56,129 nt of DNA. Source: an uncultured Opitutaceae bacterium (GTDB lineage Bacteria > Verrucomicrobiota > Verrucomicrobiia > Opitutales > Opitutaceae). Made by a program: the position numbers and the translations under genes. How positions within the stretch are numbered: the first letter of the stretch is position 1; every line of letters begins with the position of its first letter. The stretch spans positions 1-56,129 of the forward strand of contig CAIXHE010000041.1 in assembly GCA_903919205.1 (NCBI GenBank), written 5' to 3'. A model generated the notes under the pieces. It made no database searches and was not told where the DNA came from. It saw only the letters and a list, made by a program, of their open reading frames with translations. Of this stretch, positions 36,208 through 44,858 are shown one piece after another.

Positions 36208-37191
36208 ATGGCCCACGAAGGACTTACTCTCACCGGCTTTCACCACTTGACAGCCGTCACGGCTCGAGCCTCGGACAACGTCGACTTCTACACGGGCGTC
36301 CTCGGCCTGAGGCTTGTGAAGAAGACCGTGAACCAGGACGACGTATCGGCGTACCACCTCTACTACGCCGACGCGCTCGGCAACCCCGGCACCGACATCA
36401 CGTTCTTCGACTGGCCGGTCGGCCCCGAGCGCAGGGGCACCCGCAGCGCCGTGCGCACGGGCCTGCGGGTCGAGAGCCAGTCGGTCCTGAACGCCTGGCA
36501 GGAGCGCTTCCACGAGCGGGGCGTGCGCCAGTCGAGCATCGTCGAGCGCGACGGCCGCTGGACGCTCGACTTCGAGGACCGCGAGGGCCAGCGCCTCGCG
36601 CTCGTCGTCGACCCCACCCCGGGCAACGCCCGGGCCTGGGACCGCAGCCCCGTGCCGGCCGACCAGCAGCTTCGGGGGCTGGGACCGATCACGATCAGCG
36701 TGCCCGACCTCCGCCAGACGCACCGCCAGCTGACGGAGGTGCTCAACATGAAGGAGGTGCGCACCTACGAGGTGACCGCCGAGCGACGGGTGACCGTGCA
36801 CGTCTACCAGATGGGCGGCGGCGGGGCGGCCGCGGAGCTCCACGTGGCGGTCGAGCCGGGCGCTCCCGCCGTCCGGCAGGGCGCAGGCGGCGTCCACCAC
36901 ATCGCGCTGCGCACCCCGAACGACGAGCAGTACGAGGCCTGGGAGGAGCGCCTGGACGCGCTCGGCGTCTCCTCGAGCGGGCCGGTGGACCGCTACTACT
37001 TCAAGAGCCTGTATTTCAGCGACCCGAGCGGCATCCTCTTCGAGATCGCCACCGACGGTCCGGGTTTTGCCGCAGACGAGAGCCCCGAGACGCTCGGCGA
37101 GAGCCTGGCGCTGCCGCCCTTCCTCGAGCCGCGACGCCGTGAGATCGAGGCGGGGCTAAAGCCGATCGGCCCCGCGGCCGGCCGAGCCTAG
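36208..37191 (+). CDS. VOC-family ring-cleaving dioxygenase-like protein
   Basis: 327 residues with two vicinal-oxygen-chelate (glyoxalase-fold) halves. The first opens GFHHLTAVTARASDNVDFYTGVLG, the second has GAGGVHHIALRTPNDEQY, and the end has YFSDPSGILFEIATDGPGF. His and Glu metal ligands are therefore present. It resembles the MhqO/LinE-like group, extradiol dioxygenases implicated in quinone or aromatic detoxification; the true substrate is unknown. ATG 36208 gives the family start; an ATG ten bases earlier is out of frame. Divergent from the CysJ-like gene. Confidence 0.82.
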   Translation: MAHEGLTLTGFHHLTAVTARASDNVDFYTGVLGLRLVKKTVNQDDVSAYHLYYADALGNPGTDITFFDWPVGPERRGTRSAVRTGLRVESQSVLNAWQERFHERGVRQSSIVERDGRWTLDFEDREGQRLALVVDPTPGNARAWDRSPVPADQQLRGLGPITISVPDLRQTHRQLTEVLNMKEVRTYEVTAERRVTVHVYQMGGGGAAAELHVAVEPGAPAVRQGAGGVHHIALRTPNDEQYEAWEERLDALGVSSSGPVDRYYFKSLYFSDPSGILFEIATDGPGFAADESPETLGESLALPPFLEPRRREIEAGLKPIGPAAGRA

Positions 37192-37259
37192 GGTCCGCGC
37201 CCCAGGGAGGGCTTTGCGTTTGCTATGGGGCCCGGCCGCCTCAACCCTCTCGGGTCCAA

Positions 37260-38084
37260 TTGAATGCCCACACGAAAGAGTCGGAGCCCGAGGACGGCAC
37301 CCTGCGCCTGCAGAAGTTCATCGCCGAGGCGGGTTTGTGCTCCCGGCGCGCGGCCGAGGCGCTGATCTACCAGGGCGAGGTCTGGGTGAATGGCAAGCAG
37401 GCCGGCCCGGGCACCAAGATCACCCCGGGCGTGGACAAGGTGACCGTCTCCGGGAAGCTCGTGCGCACGGTGCCGCAGCCGAAGATCACGCTGGCCGTGA
37501 ACAAGCCGAGGGGCCTCATCTGCTCGAACGACGACCCGCACAACCCCGACACCGTCTTCACGCTCCTGCCCCGCGAGTACTCGAAGTTCCGGTTCTTCTG
37601 CGCCGGACGCCTCGACAAGGACAGCGAGGGGCTGCTGATCCTGACGACCGACGGGGAGCTCGCGAACCGCCTCATGCACCCCTCCAACGAGGTCGTGAAG
37701 CGCTACCACGTGACGCTGAAGAACCCCTTCCCCTCCTCGCGCCTGCCGAGGCTCGTGAAGGGCCTCACCTTCGAGGGCGAGCGGCTGAAGGTGGAGCGCG
37801 CGGCCCTCATCAACCCGCTTAAGGACGGTACCGCCACCGACCTCGACATCCACATGCACCACGGCAAGAAGCGCGAGATCCGGCTGCTCTTCTCGGCCCT
37901 GGGCTACGTGGTCAACCGCCTGCGGCGCTACCAGATCGGCGCCGTCCGACTGAAGGGAATCCCGTTGCGCGGGGCCAAACAACTTGCTTCAAGGGAGATC
38001 GCTCAACTCTTCGTGTCGCCGCGCACGCCGAACGCCGAGCTGCAGGCGACCCGCTCGACGCCCTCCACTCTCCATGAAGATTAA
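37260..38084 (+). CDS. Pseudouridine synthase, RsuA/RluB family
   Basis: 274 residues; isomerises uridine in rRNA. An N-terminal S4 RNA-binding domain (LRLQKFIAEAGLCSRRAAEALIYQG) precedes the catalytic domain with the Asp in CAGRLDKDSEGLLILTTDG and the family endings HHGKKREIRLLFSALGY and RRYQIGAVRL. RluB, RluE/F and RsuA cannot be separated reliably. The only in-frame start upstream of the S4 domain is a TTG at 37260 with a weak ribosome site, so the start is uncertain. The last 11 bases overlap the next gene. Confidence 0.88.
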   Translation: MNAHTKESEPEDGTLRLQKFIAEAGLCSRRAAEALIYQGEVWVNGKQAGPGTKITPGVDKVTVSGKLVRTVPQPKITLAVNKPRGLICSNDDPHNPDTVFTLLPREYSKFRFFCAGRLDKDSEGLLILTTDGELANRLMHPSNEVVKRYHVTLKNPFPSSRLPRLVKGLTFEGERLKVERAALINPLKDGTATDLDIHMHHGKKREIRLLFSALGYVVNRLRRYQIGAVRLKGIPLRGAKQLASREIAQLFVSPRTPNAELQATRSTPSTLHED

Positions 38085-38850
38085 CCACCTCCTTATTGTT
38101 GCAGGCCTCGCCTCGGCCGCCGCCCTGCGCGCGGCCACGCTGAACTCCGCCACGGCCGTGCAGGTGCGCCCCGACCCCGCTGCGCCGGTCCTCGCGGTGC
38201 TTAAGGCGGGCTCACCCGAGCCCGCGCTCTCGACCTCGGTGCCGCCCGCCCCGGACGGCTGGACGGCGGTCGACGTCCCCGGGCCCTTCGTGGGGTTCGT
38301 GAAGAACAAGGACCTGAACAAGGCGCTCGACATCGAGCCCGGCGCCTCGGTCTACTTCGAGCCCAGCGACACGGCCGGCGTCATCGAGGTCTACGCCAAG
38401 GGCGACAAGGCCGAGATCATCGGCCTCCACGGAAAGTGGACCCAGGTGCGCCTGGACAAGACCCTGGTGGGCTACCTCCATGCGGGCGCTCCCCTCGCGG
38501 CCCCCGCACCCGCCGCACCCGCCGCAGCGCCGGCCCCGGCGGCCGCCCCGGCGCGCCCCGCGGCCCCGGCTCCCTCCGAGGCCCTGCCGGCGGCCGACGT
38601 GTCGCTCTCGCGCCTTTTCGAGGGCACGCTTGCCAGCTCGCGCGGCCTGCTGACCCCGCGCCGTCCCTATGACTGGCAGCTAAACGACAGCTCCGGCAAG
38701 CGCATCGCCTACGTCGACCTCGCGAAGCTCCTCCTCACCGACCAGATCGAGAACTACGTCGGCCGCCCGGTGGTCGTGCTCGGCTCTCTCAACTCGGTGC
38801 CGGGCACCTCCGACCTCGTCATCATGGTCGAGGGCTTTCGTCTCAAGTAG
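38074..38850 (+). CDS. Exported SH3-like protein of unknown function
   Basis: 258 residues. A signal peptide (1-21, MKINHLLIVAGLASAAALRA) is followed by two short beta-rich segments reminiscent of bacterial SH3 domains (VQVRPDPAAPVLAVLKAG and YAKGDKAEIIGLHGKWTQV). Then comes an Ala/Pro-rich linker of about 35 residues (145-175), and a C-terminal domain that looks like an OB-type fold (RIAYVDLAKLL, NYVGRPVVVLGSLNSVPGT). The layout suggests an envelope protein that binds wall material, but this is inference. It starts within the end of the pseudouridine synthase gene and its stop directly abuts the folD ATG. Confidence 0.75.
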   Translation: MKINHLLIVAGLASAAALRAATLNSATAVQVRPDPAAPVLAVLKAGSPEPALSTSVPPAPDGWTAVDVPGPFVGFVKNKDLNKALDIEPGASVYFEPSDTAGVIEVYAKGDKAEIIGLHGKWTQVRLDKTLVGYLHAGAPLAAPAPAAPAAAPAPAAAPARPAAPAPSEALPAADVSLSRLFEGTLASSRGLLTPRRPYDWQLNDSSGKRIAYVDLAKLLLTDQIENYVGRPVVVLGSLNSVPGTSDLVIMVEGFRLK

Positions 38851-39726
38851 ATGGAGGTCATCGACGGAAACCGGATCGCCGCGGACCTGATCGCCGAGCT
38901 GAAGGCAGAGGTGGCGCGCATTCCGGGGCGCCGTCCCTGCCTTGCCCTGGTGCGCGTCGGCGACGACCCGGCCTCGGTGTCCTACGTGCGCAAGAAGGGC
39001 CTGACGGCGGCCGAGATCGGAATCGAGAGCCGCAACCTCCTGCCTCCGGTCTCGATCACGCAGGCCGAGCTCGAGTCCCTGGTCGACGGCCTGAACGCGG
39101 ACCCCGCGGTCGACGGCATCCTGGTCCAGTCGCCGCTGCCCGCGCACCTGGACGAGCGCGCCGTCTTCGCCCGCATCTCGCCTGAAAAGGACGTGGACGG
39201 CTTCCACCCGGTCAATGTCGGCAAGCTGGCCCAGGAGGACGCTTCGGGCTTCGCTTCCTGCACCCCCGCCGGGATCATGGAGCTCCTGGCCCGCAGCGGC
39301 GTCGACCTGGCGGGCAAGCACATGGTCGTGATCGGGCGCTCGCTGATCGTGGGGAAGCCCCTCGCCCTCCTCGCCCTTCAGAAGAGGCCCGGCGCCAACG
39401 CCACGGTCACGGTCTGCCACTCCCGCACGGCCGGCCTGGCCGCCCTCGTGCGCACCGCCGACGTGGTGGTCGCCGCCATCGGCAGGCCCGAGTTCGTCAC
39501 GGCCGACATGGTCAAGCCGGGGGCCGTCGTCATCGACGTGGGCATCAACCGGGTGGCCGACCCCGCGAAGAAGTCGGGCTACCGGCTCGTGGGCGACGTG
39601 GCCTACGCCGCGGTGGCCCCCCTCGCCTCCAGGATCACCCCGGTCCCCGGGGGGGTGGGTCCCATGACCGTCGCCATGCTTATGAAGAACACGGTCAAGG
39701 CCTTCCATCTTCGAAAGGGCGGCTGA
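38851..39726 (+). CDS. folD: Methylenetetrahydrofolate dehydrogenase/cyclohydrolase
   Basis: 291 residues, bifunctional enzyme of one-carbon metabolism. Motifs: [16 protein letters not shown] (catalytic Lys), [28 protein letters not shown] (NADP loop), and [15 protein letters not shown] at the C-terminus. The ATG follows the previous stop with no gap. It could interconvert the methylene-THF that glycine-producing Kbl/Tdh flux feeds, but no operon link exists. Confidence 0.96.
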   Translation: MEVIDGNRIAADLIAELKAEVARIPGRRPCLALVRVGDDPASVSYVRKKGLTAAEIGIESRNLLPPVSITQAELESLVDGLNADPAVDGILVQSPLPAHLDERAVFARISPEKDVDGFHPVNVGKLAQEDASGFASCTPAGIMELLARSGVDLAGKHMVVIGRSLIVGKPLALLALQKRPGANATVTVCHSRTAGLAALVRTADVVVAAIGRPEFVTADMVKPGAVVIDVGINRVADPAKKSGYRLVGDVAYAAVAPLASRITPVPGGVGPMTVAMLMKNTVKAFHLRKGG

Positions 39727-39776
39727 CGGTGCTTGCTCCCAGCGGCCCCGACTGCATTCTTCACGCAAACGTCTCC

Positions 39777-40916
39777 ATGTGCAGCGCCCGAATATTGGTA
39801 GTCGATGACCAGCCGATCAACGTCCAGCTGCTGAGGCGCAAGCTGGAGCGTGGGGGCCTGGAGGTGACGACCGCCACAAACGGCCTGGAGGCGCTCGAGT
39901 CGGTCAAGGCCCACAAGCCCGACCTGATCCTGCTCGACCTCATGATGCCCGACATGGACGGGCTCGAGGTCTGCCAGCGCCTTCAGGCGAGCAGCGAGAC
40001 CCGCTCCATCCCCGTCATCTTCGTCACGGCGCGCACGACCAAGGAGAGCAAGCTGGAGGGCCTGGCGGTCGGCGCCGTCGACTACATCACGAAGCCGATC
40101 GACCTCGACGAGACCGTGGCCCGCGTGCAGACGCAGCTGCGCTTCGCCGCCATCAACCGCGAGAACCTGGAGCTTCAGCGCCGCCTCGAGGAGTCGCGCC
40201 GGGCGGCCACGATCGGCGCCGTCGCCCAGGGCATCGCCCACAACCTCAACAACCTGCTCGGCGTCGTGATCGGGTACCTGGACCTCGTGAAGAGCGGCTA
40301 CGACAAGCCGGCGAGCGTCAAGAAGAACGCCCAGCACGTCGACGACGCGATCCAGAGGATCGTCGGCATCGTGCGCCAGCTGAGCACGCTGGTCGTCAAG
40401 TCCCGCCCGGAGCTGACGCGCGTCTCGCTCAACCGCCTGATCGAGGGGGGCATCCGCCGGTTCCACTCCGACTACAAGCTGACGGCGCCGGTCAGCATCG
40501 ACAGCCCCGAGCAGGAGCTCGAGATCGACACGAACATCGAGACCTTCGAGGAGGCCCTCTCGAAGCTCCTCATCAACGCCTGGGAGTCCTACGGCGAGAA
40601 GCCGCCGGCCGAGCGCCTGATCTGGATCCACACGCGCCTGTTCGACAAGCCCGGCGAGAAGGTGCTCGAGCTTCGCGTCGACGACCAGGGCCGCGGCATC
40701 GCCGAGGACGTGCGCGACCGCATGTTCGAGCCCTTCGTCAGCACCAAGCGCACCGTGGGTGTCGGCATGGGCCTGACGATCGCGCGCCACTCGATGCGCA
40801 GCCTCGGCGGCGAGGTCACCATGGCCTCGAGGCCCGAGGGCGGCGCCAGCGCCACCCTGATCCAGCCCGTGCGCGACCGGCGGCTGAGGGACAAGTCGAA
40901 GGACGAAATCGACTAG
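39777..40916 (+). CDS. Receiver-histidine kinase hybrid (receiver first)
   Basis: 379 residues. An N-terminal receiver domain (ILVVDDQPINVQLL, phosphoacceptor D54 in LLDLMMPDMDG, K106 in YITKPID) is joined by a coiled-coil linker (about 125-145) to a kinase with H155 in GIAHNLNNLLGVV. The ATPase domain has LLINAWESY, DDQGRGI and VGMGLTIAR. No membrane helix or sensor is present, so the receiver probably controls the kinase in the cytoplasm. ATG 39777 gives the ideal receiver start; a GTG at 39729 has a better ribosome site (AAAGGG) and would add 16 residues. No cognate output regulator is adjacent. Confidence 0.88.
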   Translation: MCSARILVVDDQPINVQLLRRKLERGGLEVTTATNGLEALESVKAHKPDLILLDLMMPDMDGLEVCQRLQASSETRSIPVIFVTARTTKESKLEGLAVGAVDYITKPIDLDETVARVQTQLRFAAINRENLELQRRLEESRRAATIGAVAQGIAHNLNNLLGVVIGYLDLVKSGYDKPASVKKNAQHVDDAIQRIVGIVRQLSTLVVKSRPELTRVSLNRLIEGGIRRFHSDYKLTAPVSIDSPEQELEIDTNIETFEEALSKLLINAWESYGEKPPAERLIWIHTRLFDKPGEKVLELRVDDQGRGIAEDVRDRMFEPFVSTKRTVGVGMGLTIARHSMRSLGGEVTMASRPEGGASATLIQPVRDRRLRDKSKDEID

Positions 40917-40936
40917 GGCCCCTTTCCAAGAAGGAC

Positions 40937-41737
40937 ATGGAATCGATTGCGTTCCTCGGGGCCGGAAACATGGCCGCCGCGATGGTGGAGGGGCTGATCG
41001 CCAACGGGGCGTACGCGCCCGGGCGGATACTTTGCCTGGGCGGCGGCGGATCGACGGCGCAGGCGCTCAGCGTGCGCACCGGCATCCGCCTCGCCTCCTC
41101 CCTGGACGACCTCCTCGCCGACGCCGGCACCCTCGTCGTCGCCTTCAAGCCCCAGCACCTGGCCAAGGCCGACCCGCGGCTCGCCGAACTGACCGCCGGC
41201 CGCCTCGTCCTCTCGGTCCTCGCCGGCAAGACCCTCGCCTCGCTCGAGGCCGCCTTTCCCCGCGCCCGCAACCGCGTGCGCAGCATGCCGAACACCCCGG
41301 GCCAGATCGGCGCGGGGCTGACCGGCTGGTGCGCCGCCTCCCCCCTTTCCGAGGCCGACCGCGCGCTCCTGGGGCAGCTCTTCGGGGCCCTCGGCGGCTC
41401 GCTCGAGCTTCCGGAGTCCCAGATCGACGGCTTCACGGCCATCTGCGGCTCGGGGCCGGCCTACGTCTTTGAATTCGCGGCCGCGCTGCGCGACGGGGCC
41501 GTGGGGCTCGGGTTCGACCCGGCCACGGCCCGCCACCTGGCCGTGGAGACGCTGCTCGGGGCCTCGCGCCTCCTGGCCCGCAGGGACGTCGACCCGGAGG
41601 TGCTGCGCAACCAGGTGACCTCGCCGAACGGCGTCACGGCCGCGGGCCTCGCCCGCATGGCCTCCCGGGACTTCCGGGGCATGGTGAGGGAGACCGTGGA
41701 GGCCGCACGCTCGCGCGCCCGCGAGCTGTCCGCATGA
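40937..41737 (+). CDS. proC: Pyrroline-5-carboxylate reductase
   Basis: 266 residues; last step of proline synthesis. SIAFLGAGNMAAAMVEGLI is the NAD(P) site, SMPNTPGQIGAG and CGSGPAYVFEF are conserved, and the C-terminal QVTSPNGVTAAGL signature is complete. AAGG lies just before the ATG. The stop overlaps the next start (ATGA). Confidence 0.96.
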   Translation: MESIAFLGAGNMAAAMVEGLIANGAYAPGRILCLGGGGSTAQALSVRTGIRLASSLDDLLADAGTLVVAFKPQHLAKADPRLAELTAGRLVLSVLAGKTLASLEAAFPRARNRVRSMPNTPGQIGAGLTGWCAASPLSEADRALLGQLFGALGGSLELPESQIDGFTAICGSGPAYVFEFAAALRDGAVGLGFDPATARHLAVETLLGASRLLARRDVDPEVLRNQVTSPNGVTAAGLARMASRDFRGMVRETVEAARSRARELSA

Positions 41738-42750
41738 ACGCCCTCGGCGGACGCATCCTGGTCACCGGCGGCGCCGGGTTCATCGGCAGCGCGCTTGTCT
41801 GGGCGCTCAACGCCCGCGGCATCGAGGACATCGTCGTCTGCGACATCCTGGGATCCGACGAGAAGTGGCGCAACCTGGTGCCGCTGCGCTACGGCGACTA
41901 CATCGAGGGCCCCGCCCTGCGCGCCAAGCTGGCACAGAGCCAGACCGCGCTCGGAAAGTTCTCGGCGGTGTTCCACCTGGGGGCGTGCAGCTCGACCACC
42001 GAGCGCAACGCCTCCTACCTGATCGACAACAACACGGCGTTCACCCGGGAGCTCGCGGGCTGGGCGCTCGGCATGGGGGCGCGCTTCGTGTATGCGTCCT
42101 CGGCGGCCACCTACGGGGACGGATCGTCGGGCATGGACGACAAGGACCCCGCGATCGAGCGGCTGCGGCCCCTCAACATGTACGGGTACTCGAAGCACCT
42201 CTTCGACCTGCAGGCGCGCCACCTGGGTTGGCTCAGCCGGATCGTGGGGGTCAAGTACTTCAACGTCTTCGGGCCCAACGAGGAGCACAAGGCCGACATG
42301 CGCTCGGTCGTCTCGAAGGCCCACCAGCAGATCCTCTCGAGCGGGAAACTCGGGCTCTTCAAGAGCTACGATCCCCGCTACGCGGACGGCTGCCAGAAGC
42401 GCGACTTCCTCTACGTGAAGGACGCGGTCGAGATGACGCTGCACTTCGCCGAGAAGGGCTCCTCGGCCGGCGGCCTCTTCAACCTGGGCTCCGGCGAGGC
42501 CCACACCTGGCTCGACCTCTCCGACGCCATCTTCGCGGCGCTCGGGCGCACTCCGCAGGTCGAGTTCATCGACATGCCGGAGACGCTGCGCGCCAAGTAC
42601 CAGTACTTCACCCAGGCCGACATCTCGAAGCTGCGCTCGAGCGGATACACGCGGCCGCTGACGCCGCTCTCCGAGGCCGTTGCGGACTACGTGAAGCACT
42701 ACCTGGCGTCCGAGCGCCGTCTCGGCGACGAGCCCGCGCGCGCTTCCTAG
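41734..42750 (+). CDS. hldD: ADP-L-glycero-D-manno-heptose 6-epimerase
   Basis: 338 residues, extended short-chain dehydrogenase fold; makes the heptose donor for the lipopolysaccharide inner core. TGGAGFIGSALVWALN (9-24), SSAATYGDGS, and the YxxxK pair in MYGYSKHLFD. The KYFNVFGPNEEHKADMRSV block is specific to HldD (RfaD) against other epimerases. This implies a heptose-containing LPS and thus an outer membrane. Coupled to proC by a 4-base overlap. Confidence 0.94.
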   Translation: MNALGGRILVTGGAGFIGSALVWALNARGIEDIVVCDILGSDEKWRNLVPLRYGDYIEGPALRAKLAQSQTALGKFSAVFHLGACSSTTERNASYLIDNNTAFTRELAGWALGMGARFVYASSAATYGDGSSGMDDKDPAIERLRPLNMYGYSKHLFDLQARHLGWLSRIVGVKYFNVFGPNEEHKADMRSVVSKAHQQILSSGKLGLFKSYDPRYADGCQKRDFLYVKDAVEMTLHFAEKGSSAGGLFNLGSGEAHTWLDLSDAIFAALGRTPQVEFIDMPETLRAKYQYFTQADISKLRSSGYTRPLTPLSEAVADYVKHYLASERRLGDEPARAS

Positions 42751-42791
42751 CGCCCGATGCGAGCCGCAAAGGCCGGCTGCACCGCGGCCGC

Positions 42792-43355
42792 TCAGGCGGC
42801 GAGGTGAGGCCACACGGTCGCCACGACCTTTTCCGGCATCGCTGCCGGGACCGAGCCGTGGAGCAGCCGGTGGTGCATCAGGGGGCCCGCGAGCAGGTCT
42901 ACGGCCAGGGTGAGATCGAGGTCCCCGCGCAGTTGCCCCGCCTTTATGGCGGCCCGAATGATCGAGATCAGGGAGCAGTTCGGCGCATGGTCGAACAGGG
43001 CCTTGGTGACCGCCCGGCAGAACTTCGGGTGCATGCTCGAGTAGCTGAAGATGTTGGGCCAGATCCGGCCGAACATCTTGCGCGAATCCCTGACAAAGAT
43101 GTCGCTGAGCACCTGGGTCGTGTCCTTGCGGAAGTCGCCGGAATCGGCCACCGGTTGGGTGGCCAGCATTTGCCCCACGACCTCGAGCAACAGGGCCTCC
43201 TTGTCCGCCCAGTGCGTGTAGAGGGTCCCCTTGCTGGAGCCCGCGGCGCGGGCGATCGCGTCCGTCGTGATCTTCTCGATGGGCTGCCGGGTCATCAACG
43301 TGACGAAGGCGTTGATGATGGACTGGTGCGCTGCCTTGCTGAGGGTTCGGGCCAT
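42792..43355 (-). CDS. TetR-family repressor of the efflux operon
   Basis: 187 residues. N-terminal HTH: KITTDAIARAAGSSKGTLYTHWADKEALL. The C-terminal ligand domain is all-helical and unassigned. It lies 53 bases after the outer-membrane factor gene on the same strand, as the fourth gene of the efflux set. No operator-like palindrome precedes it, so it is probably transcribed from the operon promoter near 49261-49289, whose palindrome is a likely binding site (autoregulation). The ligand is unknown. Confidence 0.88.
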   Translation of the reverse strand: MARTLSKAAHQSIINAFVTLMTRQPIEKITTDAIARAAGSSKGTLYTHWADKEALLLEVVGQMLATQPVADSGDFRKDTTQVLSDIFVRDSRKMFGRIWPNIFSYSSMHPKFCRAVTKALFDHAPNCSLISIIRAAIKAGQLRGDLDLTLAVDLLAGPLMHHRLLHGSVPAAMPEKVVATVWPHLAA

Positions 43356-43408
43356 GGAGGGATCGACGCGTGGGGACCGGGGTCGGGGCGAGGGATCGAG
43401 CGAAGCGC

Positions 43409-44848
43409 CTAGGGGGTCGCCGCGGCGTCGCTTGTGTGCTCGTTCCAGCCTCCTCCAAGGTCCTCGTAGAGGGCAACCAGGTTCGTCAGGCGGGCGAGCC
43501 TCGCCTGCACCAGGCCCTGCTGCGCGGCGTAGAGGGTGCGCTGGGCGTCGAGCGCGGACAGGTAGCTGTCCACCCCGTGGCGGTAGCGCGCCTCGGCAAG
43601 GGCGTAGGCGCTCTGGTCGGCCTCGACCAGCGAGCGCTGGGCCGACACCTGCGTCTCGTAGAGCGTGCGGGCCGTCAGGGCGTCGGACACCTCCTGGAAC
43701 GCCGTCTGGACCGCCTTCTCGTATTGCGCCGCGGCCTTGAGCTTCTCGATCTTCGCGATGTCCAGGTTGGCCAGGTTCGTCCCCGCGTCGAAGATCGGCA
43801 GCACCACCGCGGGATTGACCGACCAGGCGGTCGAGCCGCCCTTGAAGAGGCCCGAGAAGCTAAGGCTTTCCGTGCCCCCCGAGGCCGTGAGCGTGATCTT
43901 GGGAAAGAAGGCGGCCCGGGCGGCGCCTATGTTGGCGTTGTAGGCCTTGAGCATGTGCTCGGCCTCCAGGATGTCGGGACGACGGTTGAGGAGGCTCGAG
44001 GGCAGCCCCGCCGGCAGGTCGGCGAGCAGGCCGTCGTCGGCGAGGTAGCCGGGCCTGCCGGCCGCGTCGGGAAGCGGCTGGCCAACCAGCACCGCCAGCT
44101 GCGTCAGGGTTGCGGCATGCTGGCGCTCGAGCGACGCCACGTCGGCCCTGGCCGTGAACACCTGCCCCTGGGCGGTGCGGAAATCGAGCTCGGAGGAGCT
44201 GCCTACCTCGTAGCTTCTCTGGGTCAGGCGCAGGGAGCTCTCCTGGGCCTCGAGGGTCTTGCGCGCCACCGCGACCTCCTCCGCGAGCGCCCGCTCGGTC
44301 AGGTATTCGGTCGCCACCTGCGCCACGAGGCCCAGTTGGACGTCGCGCTGGTTCTCCTTCTGAGCGAGAAAGGTCTCGAGCGCCTGGTCCTTCAGGCTGC
44401 GGATGCGGCCGAAGAAATCCAGCTCCCAGGAGCTGACGCCGGCGCTGACGCTGTAGACCGAGTACGGATTGGCTTCGCCCGGATAGAGCAGCGATACCGG
44501 GGTCTTCGTGCGATCGAGGCTGCCCGTGGCGTCGACGGCCGGGAAGAGCGCCGCCCGCTGGATGCGGTACTGCGCCGCCACCGCCTCGACGTTGAGCGCC
44601 GCAACGCGAAGGTCCCGGTTTTGCTTGAGCGACAGCTCGATCAGGTTCTGCAGGACGGGGTCTCGGAAGAACTCCCTCCAGCCAAGGTCGGAGGCCGGCT
44701 GCGTCGCGGCCGGCGCGCCTCCCGGGGCGGCCGGGGCGGTCCAGGTCGTCGGCACCGGCGAGGCCGGCCGGGCGTATCTCGGTGCCATCGTGCAGGACGA
44801 GAGCAGCAGGCTGGCGGCAGTGGAGGCTATCAGGATGCGCGGTGTCAT
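43409..44848 (-). CDS. NodT-type outer-membrane efflux lipoprotein (cluster 2)
   Basis: 479 residues. Lipobox LLLSSC (Cys19) followed by TMAPRYARPASPVPTTW, the NodT/OprM opening. Second-half motifs LLNRRPDILEAEHMLKAYNA and GAARAAFFPKITLTAS are visible. I chose ATG 44848 because AAGG sits 8 bases before it; ATG 44854 is too close to that site. It follows the pump gene by 10 bases. Confidence 0.92.
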   Translation of the reverse strand: MTPRILIASTAASLLLSSCTMAPRYARPASPVPTTWTAPAAPGGAPAATQPASDLGWREFFRDPVLQNLIELSLKQNRDLRVAALNVEAVAAQYRIQRAALFPAVDATGSLDRTKTPVSLLYPGEANPYSVYSVSAGVSSWELDFFGRIRSLKDQALETFLAQKENQRDVQLGLVAQVATEYLTERALAEEVAVARKTLEAQESSLRLTQRSYEVGSSSELDFRTAQGQVFTARADVASLERQHAATLTQLAVLVGQPLPDAAGRPGYLADDGLLADLPAGLPSSLLNRRPDILEAEHMLKAYNANIGAARAAFFPKITLTASGGTESLSFSGLFKGGSTAWSVNPAVVLPIFDAGTNLANLDIAKIEKLKAAAQYEKAVQTAFQEVSDALTARTLYETQVSAQRSLVEADQSAYALAEARYRHGVDSYLSALDAQRTLYAAQQGLVQARLARLTNLVALYEDLGGGWNEHTSDAAATP

Positions 44849-44858
44849 GGTCATCACC

